From positions 24,100 to 88,099 of the forward strand of contig NZ_ARZY01000021.1 of the NCBI RefSeq assembly GCF_000568405.1: 64,000 nucleotides of DNA. The letters run 5' to 3'. Below the pieces are notes generated by a model. The model worked only from the letters and a program-made list of their open reading frames with translations, did not search any database and had not been told where the DNA came from. Of this stretch, positions 30,727 to 39,370 are shown piece by piece. The position numbers and the translations under genes were made by a program. Source of the stretch: Catenovulum agarivorans DS-2. GTDB taxonomy: Bacteria; Pseudomonadota; Gammaproteobacteria; Enterobacterales; Alteromonadaceae. Position 1 is the first letter of the stretch. Each line of letters begins with the position of its first letter.

Positions 30727-31466
30727 ACGTATTGTTATTGCTGCGCGGGTTAATTAGAGAGCAGCGCCACTGGGGCGATTTTATCGCTAAACTGCAACAT
30801 GCCTTTCCAGAACATCAAATTGTTTGTATTGATTTGCCGGGCAACGGGCAAAACAATACGTTGAAATCACTGACAACTATTGGAGCCAATGCAGAGTTTG
30901 TAAATGCTGAACTGAGCCGTTTGAACTTGTCAGACGCCAATATTCATGTCGTTGCAATAAGCTTGGGGGCAATGGTGGCAATTGAGTTGGCTTTACTCAG
31001 GCCTATTAGCTCAATGACATTAATAAACACAAGTGTATCTGGGTTAATTCCTTTTTATAAAAGACTGCGCAGCGACAACTACACCAATATTATAAAAGCT
31101 GTCATCAATGAACCTTGTGAACGTGAAAAGCTAATTTTAAAAATGACCAGTGAGCGTTTCAATGAGTCTGCAATTATTCAACAAAGGCAATATATTGCGC
31201 TTGATGCGCCCGTTAGTATTAAAAATTTTTTAATACAACTTAAAGCCGCAGCAAAGTTTAAACTACCTGATAAACCAAACTGCCCAATACAGCTGCTGGC
31301 TTCAAAAACAGATAAATTGGTTAGTTATCAATGTTCAACCGCACTTGCAGAAAAATGGCAAATACCAATTTATTTAAGCGGGTATGGCGGGCACGATTTA
31401 ACGCTAGATAACGCTGAATGGGTGGTGGAAAAACTAAAATGCCTTGTGTTTAACAAGGCATTTTAA
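30711..31466 (+). CDS. Alpha/beta hydrolase
   Basis: A 251-residue hydrolase. The segment LLLLRGLIREQRHWGDF is the oxyanion region; the nucleophile Ser is in VVAISLGAM, where Ala takes the usual first Gly position. SKTDKLV carries the Asp and GYGGHDLTLD the His. Its start overlaps the end of the peptidase gene. Its last codons double as the left and right arms of a terminator hairpin. The substrate is unknown; BioH/MenH-like esterases are the nearest type. Confidence 0.82.
   Translation: MVRQLNVLLLLRGLIREQRHWGDFIAKLQHAFPEHQIVCIDLPGNGQNNTLKSLTTIGANAEFVNAELSRLNLSDANIHVVAISLGAMVAIELALLRPISSMTLINTSVSGLIPFYKRLRSDNYTNIIKAVINEPCEREKLILKMTSERFNESAIIQQRQYIALDAPVSIKNFLIQLKAAAKFKLPDKPNCPIQLLASKTDKLVSYQCSTALAEKWQIPIYLSGYGGHDLTLDNAEWVVEKLKCLVFNKAF
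31436..31464. terminator. Terminator embedded in the end of the hydrolase gene
   Basis: AAAATGCCTTG and CAAGGCATTTT form a perfect 11-bp stem with a 7-base loop. It spans the last codons (KCLVFNKAF) and ends at the stop codon. It is symmetric, with A and T runs, so it can also stop the convergent lipoprotein gene whose stop is only 22 bp away. Confidence 0.8.
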
Positions 31467-31485
31467 AGCTACTTTATTGAGGTGT

Positions 31486-32682
31486 TTAGTAGAAAAATTC
31501 CACTCTTGCTGGCGGCAAAACTGTTGTGATGCGGTTTTCAAGTAAGCTATTATCATCTACTGAATAAACATCAACGCCTGGTGCTACAGCATGTTGCACA
31601 GAAATCCACATTCTATTTTCAGAGTCTAATGCAATATCTGCAACACCTTCTGCGTTTGTAACAGTCGCAGCAACATCACTGGAGGTAATGACCCCAGTTG
31701 ATGGGTTAAACTGATACACACCCGAAATATTGGTAGATGTATTTGTTGTAAAGAAATAGCCTTTTGTGTCGCTGATTATAATAGATTCATTTAGTGTACT
31801 TGAGGTGTTGCCAGTAATATCAGCAGCGGTTAAAACCACATCTAATGAATAGGTTGCCAAATCAATTTTTTCAATTTTACTGAGCAATATATTTTGTGAC
31901 GCATCCGCTGGGTAGCTTTCTGCATGAGTTGTTACATACAAGTCATCGGCATAAATCTTCAAACTATCCTGAATCGGATTGGTGCCAGTTAGCGGAATGC
32001 CCTTAACTGTATCTGTTGTACTGGCATTCGTTTCAATTTCTACGCCTGTTTCTACATCAAATACCGCCACATAAGCCGTTTCAGGAGTCCACAAAGCATT
32101 TAGGCGCTGCATCGCAACAAATAACTTACCATCGTGAATTAAACCGTCTGCGGCCGTTGGCTCACCTTTGTTTGTGTTGTAAGCTGAAATGTCAATGCTA
32201 CCAGTAACGAAGTCGGATGCTTGAGTGGCACTTGGGTTGATAATCAATATTTCATCTAAGCCGTAACGAATTACAAATGCTTTTTGTTCATTTAAAAATA
32301 CGATGTCGTAAGGATTGCCAGACGCTTCTTCACCTGCTTGTTGAGTCGAGAACTTGTATGAAGAGCTTTGTAGAGCATCAGCGCTAAATTTTTCAATTGT
32401 ATCAATATTCCATCTACCAATGTGGTACAAGTCATCTTGATAAGTTCTAATTGTATAGTCAGTCGCTGAGTCTGTTACTGCAACACCTGTATTGGTTAGT
32501 TGATATGTGTCTTTATCTGCAATGACTACTTGTTGACCACTAACATAATCAGTTGCAACTGTATGGATAGCAACCCCTGATATTGCTGCTACCTCTTGTG
32601 GTTCGTTGTTATTGTCTGAAGAACATGCTGCCAATAACAGGGCAGATGAAATTAAGCTAACTTTAAAAAAAGCGGAAGTCAT
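31486..32682 (-). CDS. Propeller-like lipoprotein in a cobalamin operon (BtuG-like candidate)
   Basis: A 398-residue lipoprotein (lipobox LLLAACSSD) coupled to the receptor gene by a TAATG junction, so it is under the same cobalamin riboswitch. The mature part has repeated blade-like units (NPYDIVFLNEQKAFVIRY, DGLIHDGKLFVAMQRL, DSLKIYADDLYVTTHAE, EGVADIALDSENRMWISVQ). These resemble YncE-type beta-propellers. In Bacteroidetes the surface propeller lipoprotein BtuG sits on BtuB and binds B12 very tightly. A similar job here is inference from fold pattern, lipidation and context, not from sequence identity. Confidence 0.75.
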   Translation of the reverse strand: MTSAFFKVSLISSALLLAACSSDNNNEPQEVAAISGVAIHTVATDYVSGQQVVIADKDTYQLTNTGVAVTDSATDYTIRTYQDDLYHIGRWNIDTIEKFSADALQSSSYKFSTQQAGEEASGNPYDIVFLNEQKAFVIRYGLDEILIINPSATQASDFVTGSIDISAYNTNKGEPTAADGLIHDGKLFVAMQRLNALWTPETAYVAVFDVETGVEIETNASTTDTVKGIPLTGTNPIQDSLKIYADDLYVTTHAESYPADASQNILLSKIEKIDLATYSLDVVLTAADITGNTSSTLNESIIISDTKGYFFTTNTSTNISGVYQFNPSTGVITSSDVAATVTNAEGVADIALDSENRMWISVQHAVAPGVDVYSVDDNSLLENRITTVLPPARVEFFY

Positions 32683-34679
32683 TAGTTTATATCCTCAAAA
32701 GTAAAACTAAGTTTAAAAGATCGTCCAATCGCAGGGCGATTTGCTAAGTCTTGATAGGTCTTGTCAAATAAATTCAGCGCTTGAAAAGCGATTCGCCAAT
32801 TGCCGAACTTATAGTTGGCATTAAAATCAACTAGCGTGCGTTCTGCCTTACCTTTTTCGGTAAGTATATTGGCGCGGGAAAAATACAGGTCTTGTTCGTG
32901 AGAGGCGCTTAAAGACAGGGTCGTTAATTGGTTAATTTTATAGTTCAATTCTGCCTGGTATTGTTGATGATAAATGCCGGGCAACATTTTATTATTGAAT
33001 TGTGTTTTGTCTGATTGGGTATTTGAGTCAATTAGTGCCAAATTGAAAGCTAAATCTAGATTATTCGATAGGGAATAATGTGTTATTAATTCAACACCCA
33101 TAATAGTGGATTTGGCAATGTTTTCGTATGACCCAACACCACTTGTATTAAATATTGCAACAATCGCATTTTCTTGTTCGGTTAAATAAATACTGGGAGT
33201 AAATTGCCAATCTTTAGTAGCGTAATCATAACTTAGTGCCAGTGTTTGCGACTCCTCTGGCATTAAATCATCGTTACCTTTGAACATGCCTCTGTCACCA
33301 TAACGCTCGAACAAAGTGGGAATTCGAACGCCTTTAGCCGCGTTTAAACTAGCTTGCTGCGAAGAATTAATTTGATAACGCACACTAGAATCAAAGGTAA
33401 AATAACTGTAGTTGCTATGCTTGTGAACGAATGGGTAACTCGTCAATTGGTTAATTTTATTGCGGCTAGAATCCCATAGCTGGTTTATTAATATGTGACC
33501 TGCCCATGCATCACTTTCAACTTCAAATCGACTTCCCAGATGATATTGGGTCTGCTCAGCAATAATGTCACAACCATTTGAACCTGAGCAGCCTTCGCCT
33601 TTTTTTCCTGATGTAGATTGTGATTGAAATTCGCTGTATGACGTTTTTGAATAGGGCGTAATTGATATTTCACCAATGTTTAATAATGTACTTAAATTTA
33701 TTGAGCCAGAATTTGTCTGGTAATCATGGCGCTCGTGAGTGCTGGTATCTGATTCAAATTTATTTAAGAAAATTTCATTTTTTGATTCTGCATTTAATTC
33801 GAAATATAAGCTCTCGAAATAACCATTTCCTAATAACCAGTCGTCAGATATATTCATACGTCTTGTATAAGTATCCAATGAAGCACGATTCTTATCACTA
33901 TTGTTGTTATAACGCGGCAAGTTTTTATTTTGTTCAATAAATTGTAGTGAAGCTTTAATTTTGTGATTACCCATAACAAAGCTGTCATTCAGATATGCGT
34001 TGATTTTTTGGTAATCATTATTGCGTAAGTTTTCAACTTGCGGATTATTTGGTGAATTTAACGGCGTATTCACCAAATAAGGGTAGTTATTACTTGTGGT
34101 TAAATACGATAAGTTTGCAGAAATTTGATGTGCATTTAAATGAGTACTCTTTAGTATTGAAAAGTCTGCCATATCGAAGCTACCAATAGACCCACTGAAA
34201 CGTGTTTGAGCCTTTTCTGGATCAAAGGTATTAATTTTAATCACACCACCAATTGGGGTTATGCCTGTACCGACAGCCTGACTTTTACTAATTTCAATAC
34301 TTTGAATTTGATCAAGTGGTAATTGGTTTAAATCGAAACTGCCGAATTGTCCGGAGTTTATCAGTTGTCCATCTATATAAAATTGAACTTGTTTATCTGT
34401 GCTTCCACGAATAGAAATAGAAACTTGATTACCTAAACCACCTACTTGACGAATTTGAATACCCGCTTGCTTTTGTAAAATGTCAGATAAATTGGTATTT
34501 CTACCTAAAAAATCGTCTCGTTTGAGTAAAGTATAGTTGGTTGTAAAGCTAGTTTTTTCACCCACAATTTCGATAATATCTTTCGTTTTGTCATTGGCGA
34601 ATGTATGGGTATTTAGGGTTGTTACTATTCCAAAGATAAATAGACAGTATTTTGCTATTACCGCTAAATGGATGGACAT
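32682..34679 (-). CDS. btuB: BtuB-type TonB-dependent cobalamin receptor
   Basis: A 665-residue outer-membrane receptor with a signal peptide ending near HTFAND, the TonB-box region DIIEIVGEK, and a plug with LSDILQKQAGIQIRQ, SIRGSTDKQVQFYIDG and IGGVIKINT. The barrel ends in LSFTFEDIN rather than a terminal Phe. The shorter length and plug type match BtuB/vitamin-type receptors rather than the ~950-residue sugar receptors elsewhere in the window. A cobalamin riboswitch lies directly upstream, which makes B12 or a related corrinoid the likely ligand. Confidence 0.9.
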   Translation of the reverse strand: MSIHLAVIAKYCLFIFGIVTTLNTHTFANDKTKDIIEIVGEKTSFTTNYTLLKRDDFLGRNTNLSDILQKQAGIQIRQVGGLGNQVSISIRGSTDKQVQFYIDGQLINSGQFGSFDLNQLPLDQIQSIEISKSQAVGTGITPIGGVIKINTFDPEKAQTRFSGSIGSFDMADFSILKSTHLNAHQISANLSYLTTSNNYPYLVNTPLNSPNNPQVENLRNNDYQKINAYLNDSFVMGNHKIKASLQFIEQNKNLPRYNNNSDKNRASLDTYTRRMNISDDWLLGNGYFESLYFELNAESKNEIFLNKFESDTSTHERHDYQTNSGSINLSTLLNIGEISITPYSKTSYSEFQSQSTSGKKGEGCSGSNGCDIIAEQTQYHLGSRFEVESDAWAGHILINQLWDSSRNKINQLTSYPFVHKHSNYSYFTFDSSVRYQINSSQQASLNAAKGVRIPTLFERYGDRGMFKGNDDLMPEESQTLALSYDYATKDWQFTPSIYLTEQENAIVAIFNTSGVGSYENIAKSTIMGVELITHYSLSNNLDLAFNLALIDSNTQSDKTQFNNKMLPGIYHQQYQAELNYKINQLTTLSLSASHEQDLYFSRANILTEKGKAERTLVDFNANYKFGNWRIAFQALNLFDKTYQDLANRPAIGRSFKLSFTFEDIN

Positions 34680-34736
34680 TAATAAAAACCTCTAAATGCT
34701 TTGTTGTTATAAAAAATTATTGTTACTGAAGCAGAG

Positions 34737-34797
34737 GTGAGGGCATTGCAGTATTCTCCATACTGCACAAATAGCAGAAATATTCCTTTGCCCTAGA
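34737..34797 (-). promoter_or_regulatory. Putative expression platform of the riboswitch
   Basis: Between the aptamer and the receptor start, the minus strand holds a long imperfect hairpin: an outer AGGGCA/TGCCCT pair enclosing an inner CAGTAT/ATACTG stem. It could switch structure with the aptamer to control transcription or ribosome access. The pairing is seen; the switching is inference. Confidence 0.5.
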
Positions 34798-34814
34798 CAG
34801 CCCACCGCTCTCTG

Positions 34815-35070
34815 GTTAGATCAAAAATAGGCCGGTATCCGGGCTGACAATGTGATAAGCCAAAAGGCTATCAGTAATTAATCCCTTCCCATACTTATAC
34901 CAAGTTACTTGAAGATAAATGCTTCAGTACCTGGTTATATCGTACAGTGGATTGATCAACTACACATTGCTCACCGTTGCGGGGGCAGCGTTGGACTCAT
35001 CTATAAGATTCACCAAACTTCCCGTTTAACTTAAGGTTTTGATTATTAATCATTACCTTTGAGCACCTAA
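34815..35070 (-). promoter_or_regulatory. Cobalamin riboswitch
   Basis: The minus strand contains the conserved aptamer landmarks in order: AGGTGCTC near 35068, GGGAAGTTTGGTGAATC near 35020, the core GCTGCCCCCGCAACGGT near 34980, GGGAAGG near 34885, and the B12 box GTCAGCCCGGATACCGGCC at 34831-34848. High adenosylcobalamin would turn down the receptor and lipoprotein genes. This explains most of the 600-bp gene-free stretch 34680-35279. The remaining part carries the riboswitch promoter and the divergent aminotransferase promoter. Confidence 0.95.
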
Positions 35071-35279
35071 ATTTGTCGCGCACTCTAATCATTTTGTAGG
35101 CATAGGTCAAATCTATTTAAATTTTTTCGCAATAGATGGTGCATATATATTCACATTTAATAGATATATACCCATTTATTTGGCATTTTTTTACCTGAAA
35201 AGTATTAAGTTATAAAATAGTGGTGTATCATAATCGCAACTTATTTTTTAATTTTTACATCAACTAGGAAGCGATCTAC

Positions 35280-36476
35280 ATGTTTAAACATATGACTGCG
35301 TTACCACCAGATCCGCTATTGGGCATTGCTGCTGCGTTTAAAGCAGACTCTAACCCTAAAAAGGTAGATTTAGGTGTAGGTGTTTATAAAACTGAAGATG
35401 GTAAAACGCCAATTTTAACTTCGGTCCAAAAAGCGTTACAAATTTTATCTAATACCGAAGATTCAAAGTCTTATATTCAAGCTCGTGGTAATCAAGCTTT
35501 CTTAGATGGCATGGAAAAGCTTGTATTAGGTGCTGGCAATGCATTATTAGATTCTGGACGTGTTGAAAGTGTTCAATGCCCAGGTGGAACAGGTTCTTTG
35601 CGCATTGGCTTCGAATTAATCAAACGTGGTAATCCAAATGCAAAAGTTTGGGTGAGTGGTCCAACTTGGGCTAACCATGTTGCTGTAATTAAAGCAGCAG
35701 GCTTAGAAACAGCTGAATATCCTTATTACGACAAAGCAAATAACCAGCTTAAAGCGGATGAAATGTTAGAAGCTTTAGCGCAATTAGGCCCTAACGATGT
35801 GGTGTTATTACACGGTTGTTGTCATAACCCAACAGGTGAAGATTTAACACCTGAGTTATGGACGAAAATTTCTGATCTAGCGGTAGAAAAGGGGTTCTTA
35901 CCTTTCATCGACATTGCTTATCAAGGCTTTGGTGTTGATTTAGAAACTGACGTAGCTGGTGTACGTGAATTATTAAGCAAAGTACCTGAAGCTTTAATTG
36001 CAACATCATGCTCTAAAAACTTTGGTTTATACCGTGAGCGCACAGGTTTATTAACTAGTATTAGTGAAACTAGCGTTTTAGCAGGTGCTGCTTTATCTCA
36101 CATGTTAAACATTGCGCGCGAAATATACTCAATGCCGCCGTCATACGGTGGTGCAACTGTCGGTATTCTATTAGCCGACGAAGCATTAACAGCTGAATGG
36201 AAAGCTGAATTAGCTGGCATGTGTGCTCGAATGATTGATTTGCGTGCATTATTGGTGAACAAAATTCACGAACGTGGCGTTGAAGAAGACTTTAGTTTTA
36301 TCAATCGTCAAAAAGGTATGTTTACATTCTTAGGTATTACGCCTGAGCAAGTTAAAGCCATTCGTGATGAATATGCTATTTATATGGCTGGTAGCAGCCG
36401 TATCAATATTGCGGGTGTTTCATCAAGCAATGTTGACTATTTAGCGGACGCGTTAGCTGCGATTTTGAAAAAATAA
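35280..36476 (+). CDS. Aromatic/aspartate aminotransferase
   Basis: A class I PLP aminotransferase of 398 residues, of the AspC/TyrB subgroup. The opening is FKHMTALPPDPLLGI, with GVGVYK, CHNPTGEDLT and the PLP Lys in TSCSKNFGLYRERTG. A late Arg in SSRINIAG binds the carboxylate. It exchanges amino groups between glutamate and oxaloacetate or aromatic keto acids. AspC versus TyrB cannot be settled from motifs alone. It is a single-gene unit with its own promoter and terminator. Confidence 0.93.
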   Translation: MFKHMTALPPDPLLGIAAAFKADSNPKKVDLGVGVYKTEDGKTPILTSVQKALQILSNTEDSKSYIQARGNQAFLDGMEKLVLGAGNALLDSGRVESVQCPGGTGSLRIGFELIKRGNPNAKVWVSGPTWANHVAVIKAAGLETAEYPYYDKANNQLKADEMLEALAQLGPNDVVLLHGCCHNPTGEDLTPELWTKISDLAVEKGFLPFIDIAYQGFGVDLETDVAGVRELLSKVPEALIATSCSKNFGLYRERTGLLTSISETSVLAGAALSHMLNIAREIYSMPPSYGGATVGILLADEALTAEWKAELAGMCARMIDLRALLVNKIHERGVEEDFSFINRQKGMFTFLGITPEQVKAIRDEYAIYMAGSSRINIAGVSSSNVDYLADALAAILKK

Positions 36477-36520
36477 AATCTGTAAGCTGTTATGCTTAGT
36501 GATTATTTTAAATAGACTAA

Positions 36521-36552
36521 AAAAACCAGATAGTGTTTATTATCTGGTTTTT
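36521..36552 (+). terminator. Terminator of the aminotransferase gene
   Basis: AAAAACCAGATA and TATCTGGTTTTT form a perfect 12-bp stem with an 8-base loop and a continuing T run, 45 bp after the stop codon. Confidence 0.9.
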
Positions 36553-36673
36553 TTGTATCAAAAATTCGTGCAAACTACTAAACCTAAACTTTGAATCACA
36601 ATAAGTTAGCGTTCTTGTGTTACCCAGAATTCAAGTTTGTTAGACGCAAAGACGTTAAATATAAGGAAAATAC

Positions 36674-37258
36674 GTGAACAAAAGCAAAATCATACTTTTA
36701 CTAACTGTGTTGTTGTATATCACCGGTTGCAGTACACGCGAAGCAGGCAAACAGTTTTCAGGTTCGACTGAGCAACGCTTAATTACTTACAGCATCAATA
36801 AAATTGCTGCTGATTTTGCTAACCAGCCTTTGCAGGCGATACAGGGCCAAACAATCCAAATAGAAAGTCATTTTGTCGTAAAAAATAATGTTGTTGATTA
36901 CGCAACCGCAAAAATAAAAAGCCAATTAACCGAAACCTTCGGGACACGTTTTGTTGAGGCAAGCGAGTTACCCCTTGCACCGGCACAATATACTTTAAAG
37001 CTGTTTTTCACATCATTAGGTACAGACCGTGACAGTGCTGGCTTCTCGTTCCCGATTATAAACTTGTCAGAGCCAGAGCGTAGTACCTCCATCAGTGTTT
37101 TAGCTGTTGATATGTATCATGGTATTTCCGAATGTAATTATGTATTAGTGGATACACGCAGCAATCAAATTGTTTCGAAAGGACAAGTTAGTGCTCGAGT
37201 AAAAACAGACAACTTTACAACCCCATTATTCAGTGTGCCAATTTCAGACATCGACTGA
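36674..37258 (+). CDS. Lipoprotein of unknown function
   Basis: A 194-residue protein starting at GTG behind an AAGGA site. The signal peptide ends in the lipobox YITGCSTR. The mature part begins SGSTEQRLITYSINKIAADF and includes a possible beta-sandwich (LKLFFTSLGTDRDSAGFSFPIINL, ISVLAVDMYHGISECNYVLVD). It resembles small outer-membrane lipoproteins whose genes stand alone. I do not recognise a named family, and the neighbours give no clear role. Confidence 0.75.
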   Translation: MNKSKIILLLTVLLYITGCSTREAGKQFSGSTEQRLITYSINKIAADFANQPLQAIQGQTIQIESHFVVKNNVVDYATAKIKSQLTETFGTRFVEASELPLAPAQYTLKLFFTSLGTDRDSAGFSFPIINLSEPERSTSISVLAVDMYHGISECNYVLVDTRSNQIVSKGQVSARVKTDNFTTPLFSVPISDID

Positions 37259-37391
37259 TACTTTAGGTAAGTACCAATGTTTTATGAAGATTTAGTTAAA
37301 CTGACTAAGTTTCAACTGTCTGTAATATAAACGCATTTTTTGTCCTGCAGCATATGTGTTGATTTTTATAACACTTGCTACGGGAAAAACT

Positions 37392-39290
37392 ATGTATAAC
37401 AAATCTAAACTTAGTAAAGCTGTTTTAGCAGCACTTTTCGCTACATCTTTTATAACGGGTTGCACTTTAGAGGCTGACACTGATTCAGACGAGGTTGTTG
37501 AAGGTCCACAAGGCCCGCAAGGCCCAAAAGGTGAACCTGGTGAAAATGGCCAAGATGGCGAAAACGGACAAGACGGTACAAATGGTGAAGACGGACTTCC
37601 TGGTGTTGGAAGCTCAACAATTGGTCTGACTCGTTTTGCTACCGTGCCTTTAGGGGCTGAAGTGACAGGTGCATATGTAACTGCCGAAGGTGATCTGTTT
37701 TTCAACGCCCAACATCCTGATGATACAAACACAACAGAAGACAAAAATGGTGATGTAATCAACAAAGGTACTGTTGGTGCTGTTTATGGTGTCAATATCC
37801 ATAAATTGCCTAAGTCTTTCCCATCGTTACCAGTTGCACAAACTCAAGAAGAAATGGAGAGCGTACGTGTAGCGGCTGGTGAATATCATGTACTGGGCCA
37901 AAATGGTGACACATTTGACGGTGACTTACCAAATGGCTTGGGTGTTATTATGGATATTCAAAATCAACAAGCAGTGGTTGAAACCGATATGCCTGATTTC
38001 AACGGTTTTATTACCATTGATGAGGGTGAAGGTTATTTATACACAAACTGGGAATACATTCCTGGTGGTATGAGCCGCATGCACTTGAAGAAAAATGATC
38101 AACATCAATGGGACATTTTAGATGTTGAAATGATCGATTTTTCTTCTGTGTATGGCACAGCTGCAAACTGTTTTGGTTCTGTGACCCCGTGGAATACACC
38201 TTTAACATCTGAAGAGTGGACCATAGATGATGATCGAAATCGCACTTCAGCTGGTTGGAATACTCGTACAGACGGTTTCCAACAATCAGGCTTAAATGCA
38301 TATTTAAATGGCGACCAAGTGTTTCCAAACCCTTATCGTTACGGCTATATCATTGAAATTGAAGATGCGGCATCTGAAACACCAACACCGGTTAAACACT
38401 TCACCATTGGTCGTGTAGAGCATGAAAACTCGGTTGTTATGCCTGACGAAAAAACCGTATATACCACACAAGATGACACTGGCGGTTTATTGCTGAAGTT
38501 TGTCGCTGACCAAGCAGGCGATTTATCATCAGGTACATTATATGCGGCCAAATTAACGCAAGATCCTTCGACTGATCCACTTGTTACAGGTTTTGATGTT
38601 AGCTGGGTTGAATTAGCGCATGGCAATAACAGCCAGATCGAAGCTTGGGTTGCTGAATTTGATAATATTGCAGCAGAAACACCAGCTGCTGACGGTTCTT
38701 ACACTGAGCGTTATTTAACTGTGAAGGACGTTACAGCATGGGCCAACGGCGAAGTAACTTACCCAAGCTTAGCGGATGGCGGTAATGCCACAACCGCAGG
38801 TAAAAACATGGATGATAGAGCTGCATTTATCGAAACGCGTCAGGCTGCGAAAGCTAAAGGTGCAACTGCTGAGTTCAGAAAGTTAGAAGGTATTAACGTA
38901 AACCACAATCGTGCAATAGAAGCGGTTGAAGGGACAGACATGGTTGCAGATGAAGTGGTTTCAACTGCATATGTATATTTTGCGATTTCAGATATTGATA
39001 GCACAATGACTGATGGACAAGGCGACATTCAATTAAACACCCGAGTAAAAGATTGTGGTGGTGTTTATCGCATGCCGTTGGAAGCAAATTATAATGTTTC
39101 TCGCATTGAACCAGTATTAATGGGTGCAACCATGACATCTGGGGTAAGTGGCGCACAGAAATGTAATGTCAATGAAATTGCTCAACCTGACAACGTTTTA
39201 GTGTTAGATGATGGTCGTATCATGATTGGTGAAGACGGCTCTCAAACCAATAACACTTTGTGGTTATATAACCCTAAAGCTGCTCAATAG
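37392..39290 (+). CDS. PhoX/DUF839-like lipoprotein with collagen-like repeats
   Basis: A 632-residue lipoprotein. The start is the ATG at 37392 (MYNKSKLSKAVLAALFATSFITGC), because the upstream in-frame start lacks a signal. After the lipidated Cys come twelve Gly-X-Y triplets (GPQ, GPQ, GPK, GEP and so on), a collagen-like stalk. The C-terminal ~560 residues resemble PhoX-type proteins (DUF839), with GRVEHENSVVMPDEKTVYTTQDDTGG and EGINVNHNRAIEAVEGT. PhoX enzymes are calcium/iron-dependent alkaline phosphatases, but activity cannot be confirmed here. No pho box is obvious upstream. It is followed by a strong terminator. Confidence 0.82.
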   Translation: MYNKSKLSKAVLAALFATSFITGCTLEADTDSDEVVEGPQGPQGPKGEPGENGQDGENGQDGTNGEDGLPGVGSSTIGLTRFATVPLGAEVTGAYVTAEGDLFFNAQHPDDTNTTEDKNGDVINKGTVGAVYGVNIHKLPKSFPSLPVAQTQEEMESVRVAAGEYHVLGQNGDTFDGDLPNGLGVIMDIQNQQAVVETDMPDFNGFITIDEGEGYLYTNWEYIPGGMSRMHLKKNDQHQWDILDVEMIDFSSVYGTAANCFGSVTPWNTPLTSEEWTIDDDRNRTSAGWNTRTDGFQQSGLNAYLNGDQVFPNPYRYGYIIEIEDAASETPTPVKHFTIGRVEHENSVVMPDEKTVYTTQDDTGGLLLKFVADQAGDLSSGTLYAAKLTQDPSTDPLVTGFDVSWVELAHGNNSQIEAWVAEFDNIAAETPAADGSYTERYLTVKDVTAWANGEVTYPSLADGGNATTAGKNMDDRAAFIETRQAAKAKGATAEFRKLEGINVNHNRAIEAVEGTDMVADEVVSTAYVYFAISDIDSTMTDGQGDIQLNTRVKDCGGVYRMPLEANYNVSRIEPVLMGATMTSGVSGAQKCNVNEIAQPDNVLVLDDGRIMIGEDGSQTNNTLWLYNPKAAQ

Positions 39291-39305
39291 TTTTATCATT
39301 TCAAA

Positions 39306-39339
39306 AAAAGCCTCAACTGAATATTCAGTTGGGGCTTTT
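39306..39339 (+). terminator. Terminator after the PhoX-like gene
   Basis: AAAAGCCTCAACTGA and TCAGTTGGGGCTTTT form a 15-bp stem (one G-T pair) with a 4-base loop, 15 bp after the stop codon. Confidence 0.92.
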
Positions 39340-39370
39340 CTGCCTATTAGATATAAAGTAATTGAAGTAT

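Noticed and set aside
37292..37765. Proline/serine-rich open frame on the minus strand
   Set aside because: It is the antisense reading of the Gly-X-Y repeats of the PhoX-like lipoprotein; it has no ribosome site and extends across that gene's start.
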